Positions 60,230 through 64,000 of a stretch of 64,000 nucleotides of DNA are shown piece after piece. Each line of letters opens with the position of its first letter. Positions within the stretch are counted from its first letter, which is position 1. A model generated the notes under the pieces. It did not search any database and was not told the origin of the DNA. It saw only the letters and a program-made list of their open reading frames with translations. The stretch covers positions 124,001-188,000 of the forward strand of contig JASBTI010000014.1 in NCBI GenBank assembly GCA_030148505.1, in the 5' to 3' direction. The position numbers and the translations under genes are program-made. The DNA comes from Rhodanobacter sp. Lineage in GTDB: Bacteria > Pseudomonadota > Gammaproteobacteria > Xanthomonadales > Rhodanobacteraceae.

Positions 60230-61800
60230 CTGAGACAGGGTTGTCGTCGCGACCGACACCTTGGCGCAGCCTCCCACAGGGGGGTGTTCGAGGCTGTGAT
60301 ACGGCTGGTGACGTAGCCGTCCAAGGATGTCGATCGCGACAGACTCTGTGCGATGGCCCTCACAGTCAGGCCACCCTGAAAATTCGACTCTGCGATTGGG
60401 TGCAGGCGATCAATGCCATCGCACCTGCTGCGGACACTCGACTGATAGGTCGCCCTCCTCCCGCCCATCGGCCCTGGCAGTTCGGTCGTGGTATTCATCA
60501 AGCCGCTGTTGCCGACCATCGGGCCTGCCGCTGCCGGATCCGGTGGTAGCACCGTTGACGAAGTCTGCGACTGAGTCGGCGCTACCGCGGTCATCGGCGC
60601 CATCAGGCGCCACGATGAGCGTCGCTCTTGCGGCATCAGGCGTAGCCAAGAAGGCGAACGGCGCAATGGCTGTCAGCACCCGGCCCTCTCCCGACACGGA
60701 GGACACGCAGCGAGCGATACCCTGCCGTGACAATAGATGCGATTCATGGAAAAGTTCCTTAAGCGATGACCCATATCGGATCTTTAAGCCTGCATCTCCT
60801 GCGATCATGGGACGGCCTCCCTGCATCCAGATACCGCCGACGCTATTGAATCGCATGCGGCCGTGATTCGATATGTCTATCCGGCACCGTGCTACGCGAA
60901 TGCGGCAAGCGACTGTGCGGATACGGCAATATAGGCGCCACCTTCGGCTCGATGGCAAGATGAGGGAGGAAGACCAGCCAGGCTTCAGAGACTCGCGCCG
61001 GTGCGCCGCCCCGCGTTTCGATTTCCTGGTGGACAGTCACCGAGGCTTTGCGTTCGACCAGTCGTTCCTCCCTTGCTCGCGAACCGAAACGCCGGCAGGG
61101 GCGGCATCAACGATACCGACCAGGACTGCAGCACCGCGACGGCCGCTCGGAGCAGCAAGGGAATTTCCACAGGACTCCTGCCAGTGATCCGAACACGGCG
61201 ACGTGTTCAGCGCTGACCTGGATAGCGGGTACTGCTTTGGGGGTAGGCGGCATTTTGTCTGACCACGATTGGCATTACCGTTGAGGAAGTCGCTTCTAAA
61301 GGCGCATCGCAAGGAGGCCGGCAGCCTTGCGGACGCGGATCGGCATCGCCCCTTTTTTGCTCACTCGAGTCGGTCCCGGTGACACTCGACGCACAATCTC
61401 ATACGTGTCCCCGACCGAGGTGCCCGGCCGTCCGGCACCCCCGATCACCAGCCTCGTCAGCTGCTTGACCAGGTGGCTTTCGCCGATCAGTCTGCGGATT
61501 TCTTGTAGCCCACCGATAAGCTGCTGAACGCTCCGTCGGAGACCTTGTGTCCAAGGGGCGGGACCCGTGATCTCCCCGGGTCAGATGACAATCTCTTGCC
61601 GATGGTCCATTTGCATCAACCCAGGACACCTCTGCACCGGGAATCCCGCCTCCGTTGTTACGACAGATTGCGGGCACGCATATGCTTGGAATTCGCCCTG
61701 GATTTCAGTCGACCCGGGCCTTGGAACGAAGCCTTCATCTCGGCAGTGCCAGACTAACTAACGACAGAGTGGCGTCCCTGCGGTCGCGCTCACTGACCGA
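60230..61800. other. Decayed/non-coding region without convincing intact gene; possible gene remnants
   Basis: Only short, mutually overlapping, non-recognisable ORFs on both strands, unlike the dense coding elsewhere. Confidence 0.5.
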
Positions 61801-61850
61801 GCACAGCTGGTGACTTTGACTTCACTCATGTTTCGAGGAATGCCTGACTC

Positions 61851-63215
61851 ATGCACGCTCTTGCCTGGATCGCCGCTATCGGCAGCTTGCTGTTGCTGAC
61901 TTCGCTATTATCGGGATGGATTCGCGACTTTCCGATCACCAACTTCGCAATCTACTTGGTCGCTGGCGTGGCGGTAGGCCCGTTGGGGCTCGATCTGGTA
62001 CACATCGACCTGCGCGGCCACGGCAGGTGGCTGGCCCACATCACCGAAATGGCGCTGGTGGTTTCACTGTTCATTACCGGCCTGAAGCTACGCCTGCGCT
62101 TTCACGATCCCGCATGGCTGGACGCGATGCGCCTGGCGTTTCCGTGCATGGTATTGACGGTTGCCGGGGTGAGCGCCATCGCCCACTGGGGATTGAACCA
62201 GTCGTGGGGCATGTCGCTGCTGATCGGCGCCCTGGTCGCGCCCACTGACCCGGTGTTGGCCAGTATCGTGGCCGTGGATGACGCCCGCGACGGCGACCAG
62301 ATGCGCGTGGCGCTATCCGGCGAAGCCGGCTTGAACGACGGCCTCGCGCTGCCGTTCCTGCTGTTGGCCCTGATGATGATCGCAACGCCCGTCCCGCTGG
62401 CCCCTTCAGTGACGCTGCACTGGTTGCTGATCGGGGTGCTGTGGGGTGCCGTCGCCGGCCTGGCGCTGGGGTTCAGGCTGGGGTGGCTGATCGGCCTGCT
62501 GGGTGCACGGCTCAAGAGCGCGTCCAGGGATGTCGCGCCAAATGACTTTCTGGCGCTGGCGTTAATGGCGCTGGCCTATGCTGGCGCCGAGGCGATTTCG
62601 GCCTCGGGTTTCCTGGCCGCGTTCGCCGCGGGCCTGGGTTTACGCAGCGCGGAACTGTATGTCGTCACCCATCATCCGCATCCGCATTTCACCGAAATGA
62701 ACGGGGCCGATGGCGGCGACAACATTCACCCGCCGGCCGAAGTGTTGATCAATCCGAACAGCCGCGACCCAGACAGTGCTGACCACCCGGCTGCTTCAGT
62801 GGGCCTGGTGGTATCCGATGCGCTGTCGTTTGGCGACACGCTGGAACGCTTGATTGCCTCGGCGCTGGTGCTGCTGGCCGGCGTCGCCAGCGCACGCTAC
62901 TGGAGCGTCGATGGCGTGGTCATGGCTGTCGCACTGTTTCTGTTGGTGCGGCCGCTGGCAGTGTGGCTCAGCATGCTGGGCTCGAAGGCGCCGATGCCGC
63001 GCCGCCTGCTGATGGGCTGGATCGGAATCCGCGGCATCGGCACGCTGAACTATCTGGCCTATGCACTCACCCACGGCCTGGACAAGCCGCAGGCGATGCT
63101 GGCCGCACAGATCTCCGTCACCATCGTGGTACTGAGCATCCTGGTGCATGGTATGACGGCGCCCCCGCTGATGGCATGGCGTCGTGCCCGGGGTCACGAC
63201 ACCTGGACCGAGTGA
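61851..63215 (+). CDS. CPA1-type cation:proton antiporter
   Basis: Multi-TM; GALVAPTDPVLASIV, GEAGLNDGLALPFLLLAL; cytosolic/loop His-rich THHPHPHF. Confidence 0.9.
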   Translation: MHALAWIAAIGSLLLLTSLLSGWIRDFPITNFAIYLVAGVAVGPLGLDLVHIDLRGHGRWLAHITEMALVVSLFITGLKLRLRFHDPAWLDAMRLAFPCMVLTVAGVSAIAHWGLNQSWGMSLLIGALVAPTDPVLASIVAVDDARDGDQMRVALSGEAGLNDGLALPFLLLALMMIATPVPLAPSVTLHWLLIGVLWGAVAGLALGFRLGWLIGLLGARLKSASRDVAPNDFLALALMALAYAGAEAISASGFLAAFAAGLGLRSAELYVVTHHPHPHFTEMNGADGGDNIHPPAEVLINPNSRDPDSADHPAASVGLVVSDALSFGDTLERLIASALVLLAGVASARYWSVDGVVMAVALFLLVRPLAVWLSMLGSKAPMPRRLLMGWIGIRGIGTLNYLAYALTHGLDKPQAMLAAQISVTIVVLSILVHGMTAPPLMAWRRARGHDTWTE

Positions 63216-63282
63216 TGACCAGCGCATACGCCGGCCGACCGGTTGGCAAATTTCGACTCGGCTGGCAAAACCCGACAGGCTG

Positions 63283-63972
63283 CTAGGAGTCTGTGGCGAT
63301 GATTCGTAGGGCGACACTTCGCAGGTCGTGTTCGATGATATCCGGCTGCTCGCCCACCGGCATTGCCGCGTTTCCCGGCCGTGCCAACAGGGCCGCCTTC
63401 CAACCCGCCGCCAACGCACCCAGCGTATCCCAGGTATGCGCAGCAACCAGCCGCAGCGACCCTGCCTCGGCACCCAACGCCGACGAAACATGGCGATAAG
63501 TCTCGACGGCTGGCTTGAAGCGTTGCACCGGATCGACAGAAAACTGTCGCTCGAAATACCGGGTCAGATCGGCCTTGTCGAGCACGCTGCGGCTCGCGTC
63601 AGGCGCCGAGTTGGTCAAGGTCACCAGACGGAAGCCCGCTTCGCACAGCATGTCCAGCGCCGGTGACGCGTCTTCGTGGGCGGGCAAGTTGGCCATGTGG
63701 TCCCTGAACTCGTCGATGCTGCCGACCGCAAGCGTGACACCCCGGATCTCGGCGACCATCTTGAGTACCGCAACGGCGAGCGGCCCGAACGGCGTATAGC
63801 TACCGCTTAAGGTCAAGGCCTGGGAGTAAAGAATCAACTCAGCAAACCATTGCCTGAGCACGCTTGCGTCGCCGAACGTGCGCTCGAAATAGGGCTTGAG
63901 AACTTCTATGTCGAGCAATGTTTCGTTGACGTCGAACACAATGACTCGATTGCGTTTCGTTGATGGATTCAT
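63283..63972 (-). CDS. Haloacid dehalogenase type II
   Basis: VIVFDVNETLLDIEVLKPYFERTFG; LVTLTNSAPDASRSVLD; FKPAVETYRHVS; LVAAHTWDTLGA. Confidence 0.92.
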   Translation of the reverse strand: MNPSTKRNRVIVFDVNETLLDIEVLKPYFERTFGDASVLRQWFAELILYSQALTLSGSYTPFGPLAVAVLKMVAEIRGVTLAVGSIDEFRDHMANLPAHEDASPALDMLCEAGFRLVTLTNSAPDASRSVLDKADLTRYFERQFSVDPVQRFKPAVETYRHVSSALGAEAGSLRLVAAHTWDTLGALAAGWKAALLARPGNAAMPVGEQPDIIEHDLRSVALRIIATDS

Positions 63973-64000
63973 CGTGGCTCCGAACGACTCGTGCAGGTAT

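Overview
High-GC gammaproteobacterial chromosome segment. Gene content suggests Xanthomonadales/Rhodanobacteraceae-like; this is inferred from protein families only. Roughly 55 confident CDSs, mostly housekeeping: dnaE 3' end, rlmKL, tesB, bpt, purT, minCDE, cfa, parC. Most notable loci: (1) a divergent ECF sigma (SigF-like)/NrsF versus Tat-exported MsrB locus with two facing copies of a GTAAC-N16-CGAA promoter motif; (2) a fluoride riboswitch (crcB motif, pseudoknot arms visible) in front of crcB-DUF190; (3) a translationally coupled diguanylate cyclase / degenerate-GGDEF-EAL pair; (4) a complete AHL quorum-sensing locus (LuxR, RsaM-like DUF4902 protein, LuxI, AraC regulator) with a perfect 22-bp lux-box-like palindrome, next to a ~1.6 kb decayed region; (5) an unlisted 57-aa small membrane protein ORF; (6) a REP inverted pair overlapping a stop codon; (7) an 8-bp hairpin presenting the Shine-Dalgarno directly before a GTG start. 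No CRISPR array, rRNA, tRNA or intact transposase was seen. I found no clearly new multi-gene system; the quorum-sensing locus and the SigF locus are the best candidates for follow-up.
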